64,000 bases of DNA from Delphinapterus leucas (GCF_002288925.2 NW_022098000.1:19640965-19704964); one strand, 5' to 3'; numbered from the stretch's first letter, positions 22,271 to 34,460 are shown. Program-made: numbers and translations. Notes: generated from the sequence alone by a model not told the origin.

Positions 22271-22499
22271 GATATTCTCATATTGGATAATCCAGTTAGA
22301 TAACTAACTGGAACTAAGCACAATTATTTCAATATTGAAGAACATTTCCATGAAGTAGTAACAAGTATAAAAACAATACTACAGTAATGTCATGATAATC
22401 ATACATGCAGAGCAAATATTCAGTCTTACCTTATTTATCAGAATGTCTTAAATGAAACTAATAATCAGTATTTTACGCTGGGTTCCATACATGCCCAAG

Positions 22500-22855
22500 A
22501 ATTTCTTGTACTCCAAAGAAGTCTTCTTGTGATTTTGCACATGCTGATCCCTCATCTGAAATGGCTTTTCCTCCTACAATTTCACATCCTTCACAGCAGA
22601 TACAATGCTACCCTCTTTATGAAGCCCACCTCTTCTCCAGATGGAATTGCCCCTTTCTCTAACTTACTTTGGCATTGTTTATACAACTTTTTGCTTTAAA
22701 AATAAGGTATTACACTGTAATTTTTTATATCGTACTATAATTCTTTACCTAGGCCTACACATTGGACTCTGCCTTTTGACTACAAATTCCTAAAAGGTAG
22801 GGGTTACATTTCATTTCTTATGTACATTGAATGTTTGTGGAAATATTACATTCTC
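22500..22855 (+). repeat. L2 LINE 3' relic
   Basis: TTGCACATGCTGATCCCTCA, AATGGCTTTTCCTCCTACAA, GAAGCCCACCTCTTCTCCAG and CCTAAAAGGTAGGGGTTACA follow the L2 3' order on the sense strand. Confidence 0.75.
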
Positions 22856-22870
22856 CATGAAATATATTTA

Positions 22871-22920
22871 AGTTTTAGTAACTTATCCTATCTGAAGAAA
22901 AGACCTTCAGATAGGTTACT
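22871..22920. repeat. Stem-loop inverted repeat
   Basis: CCTATCTGAAG and CTTCAGATAGG pair perfectly around a 7-nt AAAAGAC loop. The outer AGTAAC and GTTACT also pair after a small bulge, giving about 17 paired positions. Confidence 0.85.
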
Positions 22921-23190
22921 AATTTAACATTTACTGACTGTTTACTGTTTGCATGGGGACTTCACCATTTTTCTTGAAAGAAAGTTTCCGTAGTAATTTG
23001 GATTTTTTTATTAATACCATTTATTTGAAGGCCAACTATGAATTTAATATTATGAAATATGATGGGTTACTCTCATCACCAGTTTTTTGCAGAGCATATA
23101 AAAACTCCTTAACCTGAATCCCAGTCAGGATATCAACAGATGTTTGAGGTTTTGACAAAGTGTTTCAAAATGTAATTTATAATAATAAGC

Positions 23191-25387
23191 AAGGAGAGAC
23201 CTTCAAGATGGCAGAGGAGTAAGACATGGAGATCATCTTCCTCCCCACAAATACATCAGAAATACACATACATGTGGAACAACTCCTACAGAACACCTAC
23301 TGAACGCTGGCAGAAGATCTCAGACTTCCCAAAAGGCAAGAAACTCCCCACGTATCTGGGTAGGGCAAAAGAAAAAAGAAAAAACAGAGACAAAAGAATA
23401 GGGACAGGATCTGCACCACTGGGAGGGAGCTGTGAAGGAGGAAAGGTTTCCACACACTATGAAGCCCCTTCACTGGTGGAGACAGTGGGTGGCGGGGGGA
23501 AGCTTCGGAGGCACGGAAGAGAGCACAGCAACAGGGGTGTGGAGGGCAAAGTGGAGAGATTCCCGCACAGAGGATCGGTGCCGATCAGCACTCACCAGCC
23601 TGAGAGGCTTGTCTGCTCAGCCGCTGGGACAGGTGGGGGACAGGAGCTGAGGCTCGGGCTTCGGAGGTCAGATCCCAGGGAGAGAACAGAGATTGGCTGC
23701 ATGAACACAGCCTGAAGGGGGCTTCTGCACCACAGCTAGCCACGGAGTCCGGGAAAAAGTCTGGAGCTGCCTAAGAGGCAAGAGACCATTGTTTTGGGAT
23801 GCAAGAGGAAAGGGGATTCAGAGCACTGCCTAAATGAGCTCCAGCAACCAGTGCGAGCCACGGCTATCAGCACAGACCCCAGAGACGGGCATGAGATGAT
23901 GCTAAGGATGCTGTTGCAACCACCAATAAGCCTGTGTGCGAGCACAGGTCACCATCCACAAATCGCCTCCCGGGAGCCTGTGCAGCCCGCCACTGCCAGG
24001 GTCCCGGGATCCGGGGACAACTTCCCCGGGAGAACGCACGGCGTGCCTCAGGCTGGTACAACGTCATGCTGGCCTCTGCCACTGCAGGCCCGCCCCGCAT
24101 CCCTGCCCCTCCCTACCCCCGGCCTGAGTGAGCCAGAGTCCACTCATCAGCGGCTCCTTTAACCCCGTCCTGTCTGGGTGAAGAACAGATGCCCTCAGGC
24201 GACCTACACGCAGAGGCGGGGCTAAATCCAAAGCTGAACCCCAGGAGCTGTGCGAACGAAGAAGAGAAAGGGAAATCTCTCCCAGCAGCCTCAGGAGCAG
24301 CAGATTAAATCTCCACAATCAACTTGATGTACCCTGCATCTGTGGAAGACCTGACTAGACAAAGAATCATTCCAAAATTGAGGTGGTGGACTTTGGGAGC
24401 AACTGTAGACTTGGAATATATATATATTTTTTCCTTTGTCTCTTTTTGAGAGTGTGTATGTGTATGCTTCTTTGTGGATTTTGTCTCTATAGCTTTGCTT
24501 TTACCATTTGTCCTAGGGTTCTGTCTGTCCTTTTTTTTTTTTTTTTTANNNNNNNNNNNNNNNNNNNNNNNNNNNNNNNNNNNNNNNNNNNNNNNNNNNN
24601 NNNNNNNNNNNNNNNNNNNNNNNNNNNNNNNNNNNNNNNNNNNNNNNNTACCATTTGTCCTAGGGTTCTGTCTGTCCTTTTTTTTTTTTTTAGTACAGTT
24701 TTTAGCACTTGTTATCAAGGGTGGGTTTGTTTTTTGGTTTGGATGCTCATTTCTTTCTTTTTTAAAAAGTTTTTTCTTATTAATTTTTAATTTTTTCATT
24801 TCTAATAATTAAAAAATTTTTTTATTTTAATACCTTTATTTTATTTTATTTTATCTTATTTATTTTTCTTTTTTCTCCCTTTTCTTCTGAGCCAAGGGGC
24901 TGACAGAGTCTTGGTGCTCCAGCTGGGTGTCAGGTCTATGCCTCTGAGGTGGGAAAGCTGAGTTCAGGACATTGGTCCACCAGAGACCTCCCAGCTCCAC
25001 ATAATATCAATCGGTGAATGCTCTCCCAGAGATCTCCATCTCAACGCTAAGACCCAGCTCCACTCAATGACCAGGAAGCTAGAGTGCTGGACACCCTATG
25101 CCAAACAACTAGCAAGACAGGAACACAACACCCATTAGCAGAGAGTCTGCCTAAAATCATAATAAGGTCACAGACACCCCAAAACACACAACCAGACGAA
25201 GTCCAGCCCACTAGAAAGACAAGATCCAGTATCATCCACCAGAACACAGGCACCAGGTCCCTCCACCAGGAAGCCTACACACCGCACTGAACCAACCTTA
25301 GCCACTGGGGGCAGACACCAAAAACAACGGGAACTACGAACCTGCAGCTAGCGAAAAGGAGACCCCAAACACAGTAAGTTAAGCAAA
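23191..25387 (+). promoter_or_regulatory. LINE-1 5' UTR and promoter region
   Basis: It begins GAGAGACCTTCAAGATGGC and holds a CpG-rich part around 23940-24130 (CCCGGGATCCGGGG, CCCCGGGAGAACGCACGG), typical of the internal promoter of LINE-1. A T-rich section (24710-24880) and an A-rich run into ORF1 follow. A 147-codon ORF at 23272-23715 is an incidental 5' UTR frame. The element is fixed and old enough that promoter activity cannot be inferred. Confidence 0.65.
24549..24648. other. Assembly gap of exactly 100 N
   Basis: The gap is flanked by two copies of one sequence. TACCATTTGTCCTAGGGTTC, continuing through TGTCTGTCC, occurs at 24502-24530 followed by T17 and at 24649-24677 followed by T14. 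A round 100-N gap is the usual placeholder for unknown length. Confidence 0.99.
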
Positions 25388-26279
25388 ATGAGAAGACAGA
25401 GAAATACACAGCAGATGAAGGAGCAAGGTAGAAACCCACCAGACCAAACAAATGAAGAGGAAATAGGCAGTCTACCTGACAAAGAATTCAGAGTAATGAT
25501 AGTAAAGATGATCCAAAATCATGGAAATAGAATGGAGAAAATACAAGAAACGTTTAACAAGGGCCTAGAAGAACTAAAGAGCAAACAAACAATGATGAAC
25601 AACACAATAAATGAAATTTAAAATTCTCTACAAGGTATCAATAGCAGAATAACTGAGGCAGAAGAACGGATAAGTGACCTGGAAGATAAAATAGTGGAAA
25701 TAACTATCACAGAGCAATATAAAGAAAAAAGAATGAAAAGAATTGGGGACAGTCTCAGAGACTTCTAGGACAACATTAAATGCACCAACTTTCGAATTAT
25801 AGGGGTCCCAGAGGAAGAAGAGAAAAAGAAAGGGACTGAGAAAATATTTGAAGAAATTATAGTTAAAAACTTCCCTAGCATAGGAAAGGAAATAATCAAT
25901 CAAGTCCAGTAAGTGCAGAGAGTCCCATACACGATAAATCCAGAAGAAACATGCCAAGAGACATATTAATCAAACAATCAAAAATTAAATACAAAGAAAA
26001 AATATTAAAAGCAGCAAGGGAAAAACAACAAATAATATACAAGGGAATCCCCATAAGGTTAACAGCTGATCTTTCAGCAAAACTCTGAAAGCCAGAAGGG
26101 AGTGGCAGGACATATTTAAAGCGATGAAAGGGAAAATCCTACAACCAAGATTACTCTACCCAACAAGGATCTCATTCAGATTTGATGGAGAAATTAAAAC
26201 CTTTACAGACAAGCAAAAGCTAAGAGAATTCAGCACCACCAAACCACCTTTACAACAAATGCTAAAAGAACTTCTCTAG
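25388..26279 (+). pseudogene. LINE-1 ORF1 (RNA-binding chaperone protein), broken
   Basis: ORF1p is the trimeric nucleic-acid-binding protein that packages LINE-1 RNA in the cytoplasm. The start ATG at 25388 opens 77 codons with an N-terminal charged region leading into a coiled-coil-like stretch (residues about 45-77). In-frame nonsense codons occur at 25619 (AAA to TAA by inference), 25766 (TAG, at a Trp-like site) and 25910 (TAA). A one-base loss near 25940 shifts the frame, and a second shift occurs near 26080. In the shifted frames the C-terminal domain is still readable down to a terminal TAG at 26277-26279. The ancestral protein would be about 297 codons, normal for mammals. No functional product is expected. 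Confidence 0.9.
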
Positions 26280-26336
26280 GCAGGAAACACAGAGAAGGAA
26301 AAGACCTACAATAACAAACCCAAAATAATTAAGAAA

Positions 26337-29300
26337 ATGGTAATAGGAACATACATATCGATAAGTATGTTAAATATAAATGGATTAAACATTCCAACCA
26401 AAAGACACAGACTGGCTGAATGGATACAAAAACAAGACCCATATAAATGCTGTCTACAAGAGACCCACTTCAGACCTAGGGACACATACAGACTGAAAGT
26501 GAGGGGATGGAAAAAGATATTCCATGCAAATGGAAATCAAAAGAGAGCTGGAGCAGCAATTCTCATATCAGACAAAATAGACCTTAAAATAAAGACTATT
26601 ACAAGAGACAGAGAAGCCCACTACATAATGATAAAGGCACCAATCCAAGAAGAAGATATAACAATTGTAAATATTTATGCACCCAACAGAGGAACGCCTC
26701 AATACATAAGGCAAATGCTAACAGCCATAAGAGGGGAAATCGACAGTAACACATTCATAGTCGGGCACTTTAACACACCACTTTCACCAATGGAAAGATC
26801 ATCCAAAATGAAAATAAATAAGGAAACACAAGCTTTAAAAGACACATTAAACAAGATGGACTTAATTGATATTTATAGGACATTCCATCCAAAAACAAGA
26901 GAATACACTTCCTTCTCAAGTGCCCATGGAACATTCTCCAGGATAGATCATATCTTGGGTCACAAATCAAGCCTTGGTAAATTTAAGAAAATTGAAATCA
27001 TATTAAGTATCTTGTCTGACCACAATGCTATTAGACTAGATAACAATTACAGGAAAAAACCTGTAAAAAATACAAACAGATGGAGGCTAAACAGTACACT
27101 ACTAAATAACCAAGAGATCACTGAAGAATTCAAAGAGGAAATCAAAAAATCCCTAGAAACAAATGACAATGAAAACACGACGACCCAAAACCTATAGGAT
27201 GCAGCAAAAGCAGTTCTGAGAGGGAAGTTTATAGCAATAGTATCCTAACTCAAAAAACAAGAAACATCTCAAATAAACAACCTAACCTTACACCTAAAGC
27301 AATTAGAGAAAGAAGAACAAAAAAACCCCAAAGTTAGCAGAAGGAAAGAAATCATAAAAATCAGATCAGAAATAAATGAAAAAGAAATGAAGGAAACGAT
27401 AGCGAAGATCAATAAAACTAAAAGTTGGTTATTTGAGAAGATAAACAAAATTTATAAACCATTAGCCAGACTCATCAAGAAAAAAAGGGAAAAGACTCAA
27501 ATCGATAGATTTAGAAATGAAAAAGAGGAAGTAACAACTGAAACTGCAGAAATACAAAGGATCATGAGAGATTACTACAAGCAACTCTATGCCAATAAAA
27601 TGGACAACCTGGAAGAAATGGATAAATTCTTAGAAAAGCACAACCTTCTGAGACTGAACCAGGAAGAAATAGAATATATAAACAGACCAATAACAAGCAC
27701 TGAAATTGAGACTGTGATTAAACATCTTCCAACAAACAAAAGCCCAGGACCAGATGGCTTCACAGGTGAATTCTATCAAACATTTAGAAAGGAGATAACA
27801 CCTATCCTTCTCAAACTCTTCCAAAATATAGCAGAGGGGGGAACACTCCCAAACTCATTCTACAAGGCCACCATCACCCTGATACCAAAACCAAACAAAG
27901 CTGTCACAAAAAAAGAAAACTACAGGCCAGCATCACTGATGAACATAGATGCAAAAATCCTCAACAAAATACTAGCAAACAGAATCCAACAGCACATCAA
28001 AAGGATCATACACCATGATCAAGTGAGGTTTATCCCAGGAATGCAAGAATTCTTCAATATGTGCAATTAATCAATGTGATAAGCCATAGTAACAAATTGA
28101 AGGAGAAAAACCATATGATCACCTCAATAGATGCAGAAAAAGCTTTCAACAAAATTCAACACCCATTTATGATAAAAACCTTCCAGAAAGTAGGCATAGA
28201 GGGAACTTACCTCAACATAATAAAGGTCATATATGACAAACCCACAGCCAACATCATTCTCAATGGTGAAAAACTGAAGCCACTTGCTCTAAGATCAGGA
28301 ACAAGACAAGGTTGTCCACTCTCGCCACTATTATTCAACATAGGTATTGGACTTTTAGCTACAGCAATCAGAGAAGAAAAAGAAATAAAAAGAATCCAAA
28401 TCAGACAAGAAGAAGTAAAGCTGTCATTGTTCGCAGATAACATGATACTATACATAGAGAATCCTAAGATCCTACCAGAAAAGTAGTAGAGCTAATCAAT
28501 GAATTTGGTAAAGTAGCAGGATACAAAATTAATGCACAGAAATCTCTTGCATTCCTATACACTAATGATGAAAAATCTTAAAGAGAAATTAAGGAAACAC
28601 TCCCATTTATCACTGCAACAAAAAGAATAAAATACCTAGGAATAAACCTACCTAAGGGAACAAAAACCTGTATGCAGAAAACTATAAAACACTGATGAAA
28701 GAAATTAAAGATCATACAAACAGATAGAGAGATATACCATGCTCTTGGATTGGAAGAATCAACATTGTGAAAATGATTATACTAACCAAAGCAATCTACA
28801 GATTCAACGCAATCCCTATCAACCTACCAATGTCATTTTTCATAGAACTAGAACAAAAAGTTTCACAATTTGTATGGAAACACAAAAGACCCCAAATAGC
28901 CAAAGGAATCTTGAGAAACAAAAACGGAGCTGGAGGAATCAGGCTCCCGGACTTCAGACTATACTACAAAGCTACAGTAATCAAGACAGTATGGTACTGG
29001 CACAACAACAGAAATATAGATCAATGGAACAGCATAGAAAGCCCAGAGATAAACCACACACATATGGTCACCTTATTTTTGATAAAGGAGGCAAGAATAT
29101 TCAATGGAAAAAAGGCAGCCTCTTCAATAAGTGGTGCTGGGATAACTGGACAGCTACATGTATAAGAATGAAATTAGAACACTCTCTAACGCCATACACA
29201 AAAATAAACTCCACATGGATTAAAGACCTAAATGTAAGGCCAGACACTATAAAACTCTTAGAGGAAAACATAGGCAGATCACTCTATGACATAAATCATA

Positions 29301-30150
29301 GCAAGATCCTTTTTGACCCACCTCCTAGAGAAATGGAAATGAAAACAAAAATAAACAAATGCGACCTAATGAAACTTAAAAGCTTTTGCACAGCAAAGGA
29401 AACCATAAACAAGATGAAAAGACAACCCTCAGAATGGGAGAAAATGTTTGCAAATGAAGCAACTGACAAAGGATTAATCTCCAAAATTTACAAGTAGCTC
29501 ATGCAGCTCAATATCAAAAAACCAACAACCCAATCTAAAAATGGGCAGAAGACCTAAATCGACATTTCTCCAAAGAAGATATACAGATTGCCAACAAACA
29601 CATGAAAGGATGCTCAACATCACTAATCATTAGAGAAATGCAAATCAAAACTACAACGAGGTATCATTTCACACTGGTCAGAATTGCCATCATCAAAAAA
29701 TCTACAAACAATATTTGCTGTAGAGGGTGTGGAGAAAAGGGAACTCTCTTGCACTGTTGGTGGGAATGTAGATTGATACAGCCACTACGGAGAACAGTAT
29801 GGAGGTTCCTTAAAAAACTAAAAATAGTACTACCATATGACCCAGCAATCCCAGTACTAGGCATATACCCTGAGAAAACCATAATTCAAAAAGAGTCTTG
29901 TATCACAATGTTCATTACAGCTCTATTTACAATAGCCAGGACATGGAAGCAACCTAAGTGTCCATTGACAGATAAATGGATAAAGAAGATGTGGCACATA
30001 TATACAATGGAATATTACTCAGCCATAAAAAGGAACGAAATTGAGTTATTTGTAGTGAGGTGGATAGACCTAGATTCTGTCATACAGAGTGAAGTAAGTC
30101 AGAAAGAGAAAAACAAACACCGTATGCTAACACATATATATAGAAAACAA
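26337..30150 (+). pseudogene. LINE-1 ORF2 (endonuclease and reverse transcriptase), broken
   Basis: ORF2p nicks target DNA and reverse transcribes LINE-1 RNA. The first open segment (26337-27197, 286 codons) is the AP-type endonuclease: LNINGLN (N13), QETH (E42) and SDH are present, but the GDFN motif reads GHFN, with catalytic Asp replaced by His at codon 26766-26768. It ends at an in-frame TAG (27195) at a Trp position, with another TAA at 27246. The segment 27387-28070 holds the start of the reverse transcriptase ([13 protein letters not shown]). After a frameshift near 28060 the segment 28061-28486 carries SIDAEKAF and the catalytic motif FADN in place of FADD (codon 28439-28441). Further shifts occur near 28465, 28560-28740 and 29055. 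The C-terminal Cys-rich motif C-X3-C-X7-H-X4-C is intact at about 29715-29770. No active protein is expected. Confidence 0.93.
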
Positions 30151-30515
30151 AAAAAAAAAAAAGGTTCTGAAGAACCTATGGGCAGGACTGGAATAAAGAT
30201 GCAGACATAGAGAATGGACTTGAGGATATGGGGAGGGGGAAGGGTAATCTGGGACGAAGTGAGTGAGTGGCATGGACATATATACACTACCAAATGTAAA
30301 ACAGATAGCTAGTGGGAAGCAGCCACATAGCACAGGGAGATCAGCTCGTTGCTTTGTGACCACCTAGAAGGGTGGGATAGGGAGGCTGGGGGTGAGACGC
30401 AAGAGGGAGGAGATATGGGGATTATATGTATATGTATAGCTGATTCATTTTGTTATAAAGCAGAAACTAACACACCATTGTAAACAGCTATACTCCAATA
30501 AATATATTTTTTAAA
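30151..30515 (+). other. LINE-1 3' UTR and tail
   Basis: Contains the GGGGAGGGGGAAGGG purine tract (30230-30244), a G-quadruplex-like run (30370-30392) and CCAATAAATATATTTT at the end, which supplies the AATAAA poly-A signal. The same order is found in the other L1 tails of the window. Confidence 0.9.
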
Positions 30516-30532
30516 AAAAACCTCCTTAACCC

Positions 30533-32619
30533 AATCCTCTTCCTTGTGTTCCAGGTCCCTGTATTACCCTGTTTCTCTCTCCATCTCACTGATCACTCCT
30601 TGATTGCGTCTTTGATGGTTCCTTGTTTCTTTCCATCTCATTAAAGCCTTCCTATATGTTCTTCCTTATTTTTCCTTGGACCCTTGGGCTTTTGTCTACA
30701 TATACCCTATTGATGTTCTCTACTCCTATGGCTCCAGGCTTGAAGAATCAATTATCCTTGACTCATCCTTCTGTTAAGCCTGTGTAGCATCAGTTGACAA
30801 GTCCCTTTGAGTCTGCCTCTACAACATTTGTCCTATATAATTCTTCATCATCTTCTCTTAAACCTGCAAATAATGTCCTGAACTATCTCCTGTTTTTGTT
30901 TTCCATCACCATCCTCCACATCCTCCACCACATCCTCCATGACACTCCCTGCACCCTCTGCCCCAAAACCTATGGAAAGAAAGAGAGAAAGAGAGAGAGA
31001 GAGAATATGGAGGGAAGAAGGAAGGGATAATGTCCAAACTCTGAACTTCAAGCTATCTTCACCTTTTGGTCCAAAATAGCCTTTTCTCTATCAACACTCC
31101 ATCATATATCAAGTGATGTGTTCCACTTGTATGTCTTTATTTACACTGTTCAAGAACATTCTCAAACCGATAGGACCGCTCCTCATTCCATTAATTGAAA
31201 CTGATTTCTCTCTCTGAACCCCTATAACTCCCTTATTTGTATCATTTGCATGCCATGGTTAAATAATATAAGGACATTGGTACACATTTCAATTCTTCTG
31301 AATTATCAGCACCTTGAAGTGGAGACTATCTTACTCATATCATGATGCCTAACCAAATAAACACATTTAACATTCATATATATATATGACTTTATTTAAG
31401 AGGATGTCAGCTAATGAAGATGGTAATGACACTACTTCTAAGAATTTATAAATCCAATGAACTTTTACCTCTTTACACAAGTCAGGTTGGAAAGCTCTAC
31501 ATTTAATCTAGCAATGTTCCACTATTCTAACATTTGTGAATAATCTGCACTCAAGAATTTTTTTTATTCCTCTGGATACCTATGATATATAATGCAGTTC
31601 CTGGCATATAGTATGTCTGCCAATAACTGTCAAATTACCAAGTGAACAAAGGAACATTTTTGGCTTATCTTTCTTGAGTTGTGGCTCTAACAAATGTGTT
31701 TAATAATGGCAAATGTTCATTTTTTGATGGCAGCTTTCCCTTTTTGAAAATAGCCAACAATTGTGAGCCAAATTTGGTACATAATAATAATAATCAAACT
31801 GATTAAAGCAATTTTTGACCATAAGAATAAGAAATAATAGAGTAAAAAGATTGATATTTCTGCCAATTCTAAAATCTTTTTTTAACTATCATGCCAGGTA
31901 CAGTATTTCTTTAGTCATAATTTATATTAATGCTACTAAAAACATATTTAGAAGTAGTCTGTTTCTGTTGCCTATTTTGTTGATTTGCTATTTCGACTAC
32001 ACTGTACAAAGACTTACTCCTTTGTCTGCCTTTTAAAGTTATCTGTCAATATATGAATCAAATTAAGTAATAAGGTAAATCCAGTTGAATCCCAGTACAT
32101 CTGAAGGCGGAATTGGACACCATGGTTATTCAGGCTCTGAATGCATGGGGTCTGCACTGTGTGTATATGGTTCAATTGAAATTGAAATAAACTCCTTTCT
32201 TCATGAAGCTTTATGTTCAATTAAGAATCCCATTATGACAAACTAAAGCATTCACCTAGTTCATCTTAGTTAATTCTGAACACATGTCTTTCTTTCCTAC
32301 TCTTTACCAAACAAAATATTGGCCAAATTTTTAGAGATTTACCTGTAAGAGAAGCTGAATTCTAGATTAACTAGAGAAAAGAGCAAGTCCAATGAGTTTC
32401 AGAAACAACAAACATTTGGGATGATTTATAGATAGCCCTGTCCACAAGGAGGGTGACAGAATAAGTGTCCTCTCCAATTTATTAGAATAAGATTTTTCCC
32501 TTTCAATTACTTTATGGCTATGTTATTCTAAAAATAATAACAAAAAGCAGCAAATCCTGAGTATAACCTGGAGGATATTAGTTTTACTCCAAAACTACTC
32601 AATATTTTATAATATCATC
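30533..32619. other. Unassigned non-coding DNA
   Basis: No gene is recognised. A (GA)n/(AAAG) purine run lies at 30975-31005, and TA-rich (TATA)n at 31377-31387. 31010-31370 has a weak resemblance to old LINE sequence. The rest is AT-rich. Confidence 0.4.
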
Positions 32620-32740
32620 AAATCATTAGCTCCACATAGCAGAAAGCATACCTTGTTATTTTCTTTGATTCCATGCCACAATATTTGATATAATTCCTTA
32701 CATGTAGTTGGTACCTAATTCATATTTGCTGAAATGAACA
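32620..32740 (+). repeat. Probable L2 3' end
   Basis: AGCATACCTTGTTATTTTCT, TTCCTTACATGTAGTTGGTA and CCTAATTCATATTTGCTGAA fit a decayed L2 3' end. Confidence 0.5.
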
Positions 32741-32777
32741 TATTAACTTAAAATATTGGGGTGAGAGGTATATTTTA

Positions 32778-33004
32778 TTTTTTTAATAGATATTTATTGG
32801 AGTATAATTGCTTCATAATACCATGTTGTTTTCTGTTGCACAACAAAGCAAGCCATATGCATACACATGTCCCCATATCCCCTCCCTCTTGAGCCTCCCT
32901 CCCACCCTCCCTATCCCACCCCTCTAGGTCATCTCCAAGCTGATCTCCCTGTGCTATGCTAGTTCCCACCAGCCAACTATTTTACATTCAGTAGTGTACA
33001 CATG
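32778..33004 (-). mobile_element. 5'-truncated young LINE-1 tail, inverted
   Basis: The reverse complement of the L1 3' UTR, including CCTCCCACCCTCCCTATCCC. Perfect 15-nt duplications GAGAGGTATATTTTA flank it at 32763-32777 and 33005-33019. The insert is only about 225 bp and contains no coding sequence. Confidence 0.93.
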
Positions 33005-33019
33005 GAGAGGTATATTTTA

Positions 33020-34325
33020 ATTTGGCAACACTAATATAATAGATGATGGAGTTTCAATACTGCTTCTTCTTGTAGTTCAGCGTTCCTAAAGAGTGGTCCA
33101 TAGAACACTTTAAACCTCTTCCTCAGAAAAGAATCTCCACCTTCAAATAAACTATGAAATTTATGTATCTTTCTTAGCTATTTATAGTTTGGGCCCAAAA
33201 TATGACTGAAATGTCCTAAAATTTAATAATCACTTTAAATCCAAGCCTTTCCAAAAAATTATTTTGACGACGGAAACCCTCTGCAAGAATTCCTATTGAC
33301 ATTTCACATACATTCTGTAGCACCTCATTTGAGAAAGGCCATCTTCACCACCCATTTCTGAAACACAGGCCTGCGCTATTTAATCCAGCCCTGTGCCATT
33401 TAGAAGAATCTAGAAGGGTACGAAGATTTTTCTGGCTCGTGATTTGCAAAGCATGAGCTGCTGCTGTCAGAGCTGGAGTATTCTTGGTTTGGCTGCCGGA
33501 TGGTAGAAATCACACCGCAGATCGCTGTGCTGCATTAAGGCAATTCTGTCTCTCTTCTTCGCCTATAGCTAAGAAGACTTGTTGGCTTTTTTTCCACATT
33601 CTGCTCCCATTCACAGATGAGCATGAGAGAGAATTTGGAAATGGAAGGCCTTTATGTCTGCCGTGAACAGGGTCAATTCAGGGTGGCAGCTGTGAGCTGG
33701 TGACATAAACTTATATTGACACAACCCACTTTTTTGCTGCAGAATCACAAAGTGAAAGCACCCGGGGCTCTTCTGCCGTTTTCAATAAGATACGAATTTT
33801 TCTCTTCCTTGTATTAAGCAGAGATCTGTCATCTTGACTTGTACACTAAATGGTCCATTCTGACTGCCTTGTTTGTGTCCAATCCCAGCCAGAATCCAGA
33901 AACGTGTTAACATTCGGCATGTTTGGGGGCTAGTTGGAAGGCCCTGAGGCAAGACTCCCTGATACCTGCTGGAGGCTAGTCAATAATCATTAGCCCTTCA
34001 AGTGGTAGATGCCCAACATAAGCTGTATTTATTTATTTAAAAAAATCTTTAAGCCACAGGGAAAGGCATTTTAGAGAACGCAGTTTCCCAGAGGTTACTA
34101 GATTGTAATAAACAGTTATGGGGGGGGGAGGCTGACAGAGGGGGCGCTGTTCTCAACGGAAAGAATGGGAAGTTATCGAAGTAAATTAATTAGGCTGCAT
34201 ACATCAATACCACTTAGAATCTTTGCAGTTATTTTTCCATAGCCAACTGTCAAAAGTTCACCATGCAGACCAAATAAAGATCTCTTTGCAAAGGAGAAAC
34301 ACCAGTATGCAAAATAATGCATCAA
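33020..34325. other. Repeat-poor unassigned segment
   Basis: No repeat family is recognised across about 1.3 kb. CpG dinucleotides are more frequent than in neighbouring AT-rich DNA, and homeobox-type and nuclear-receptor half-site-like words occur (CAATAATCATTAG at 33980-33992, AACAGGGTCA at 33665-33674). The 60-codon ORF at 33484-33666 lacks support. It is a candidate for conserved non-coding sequence, which the sequence alone cannot prove. Confidence 0.3.
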
Positions 34326-34460
34326 CCTCTTCTATGTACAAAGCACTGAGTTGGTTAAATTAATAAATTAAATATAACCACTGACTTCTTATGCTTTCAC
34401 TCTGAAGAGACAAACTGAGAACATTGCAATTAATAAAGGTATACACAACAACAGACAGAA
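34326..34460 (-). repeat. Possible L2 relic, antisense
   Basis: TCTATGTACAAAGCACTGAG, CACTCTGAAGAGACAAACTG and AATTAATAAAGGTATACACA fit the reverse complement of L2. Confidence 0.45.

Larger units (their letters stand above)
23117..30515 (+). mobile_element. Near full-length LINE-1 with dead ORFs
   Basis: A complete LINE-1 layout is present: 5' UTR (from about 23191), ORF1 (25388-26279), ORF2 (26337 to about 30150), a 3' UTR with a G-rich tract and a poly-A tail near 30512. It is of the cetartiodactyl type seen in the other four copies here. The best flanking duplication is AAAACTCCTTAACC at 23101-23114 against AAAACCTCCTTAACC at about 30517-30532, one indel apart. If real, about 75 nt of non-standard sequence precedes the 5' UTR. 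Both ORFs carry multiple stops and frameshifts, so the element is immobile. An assembly gap lies inside it. Confidence 0.93.

Noticed and set aside
23272..23715. 147-codon ORF in the LINE-1 5' region
   Set aside because: It lies in the LINE-1 5' UTR and has no ORF1 or ORF2 similarity. Incidental.
24305..24812. Long ORFs on both strands spanning the N gap
   Set aside because: The frames run through 100 unknown bases and poly-T/poly-A tracts. They are artefacts of the gap.
33484..33666. 60-codon ORF in the repeat-poor segment
   Set aside because: Too short, with no motif or clear splice sites. The region is more plausibly non-coding.
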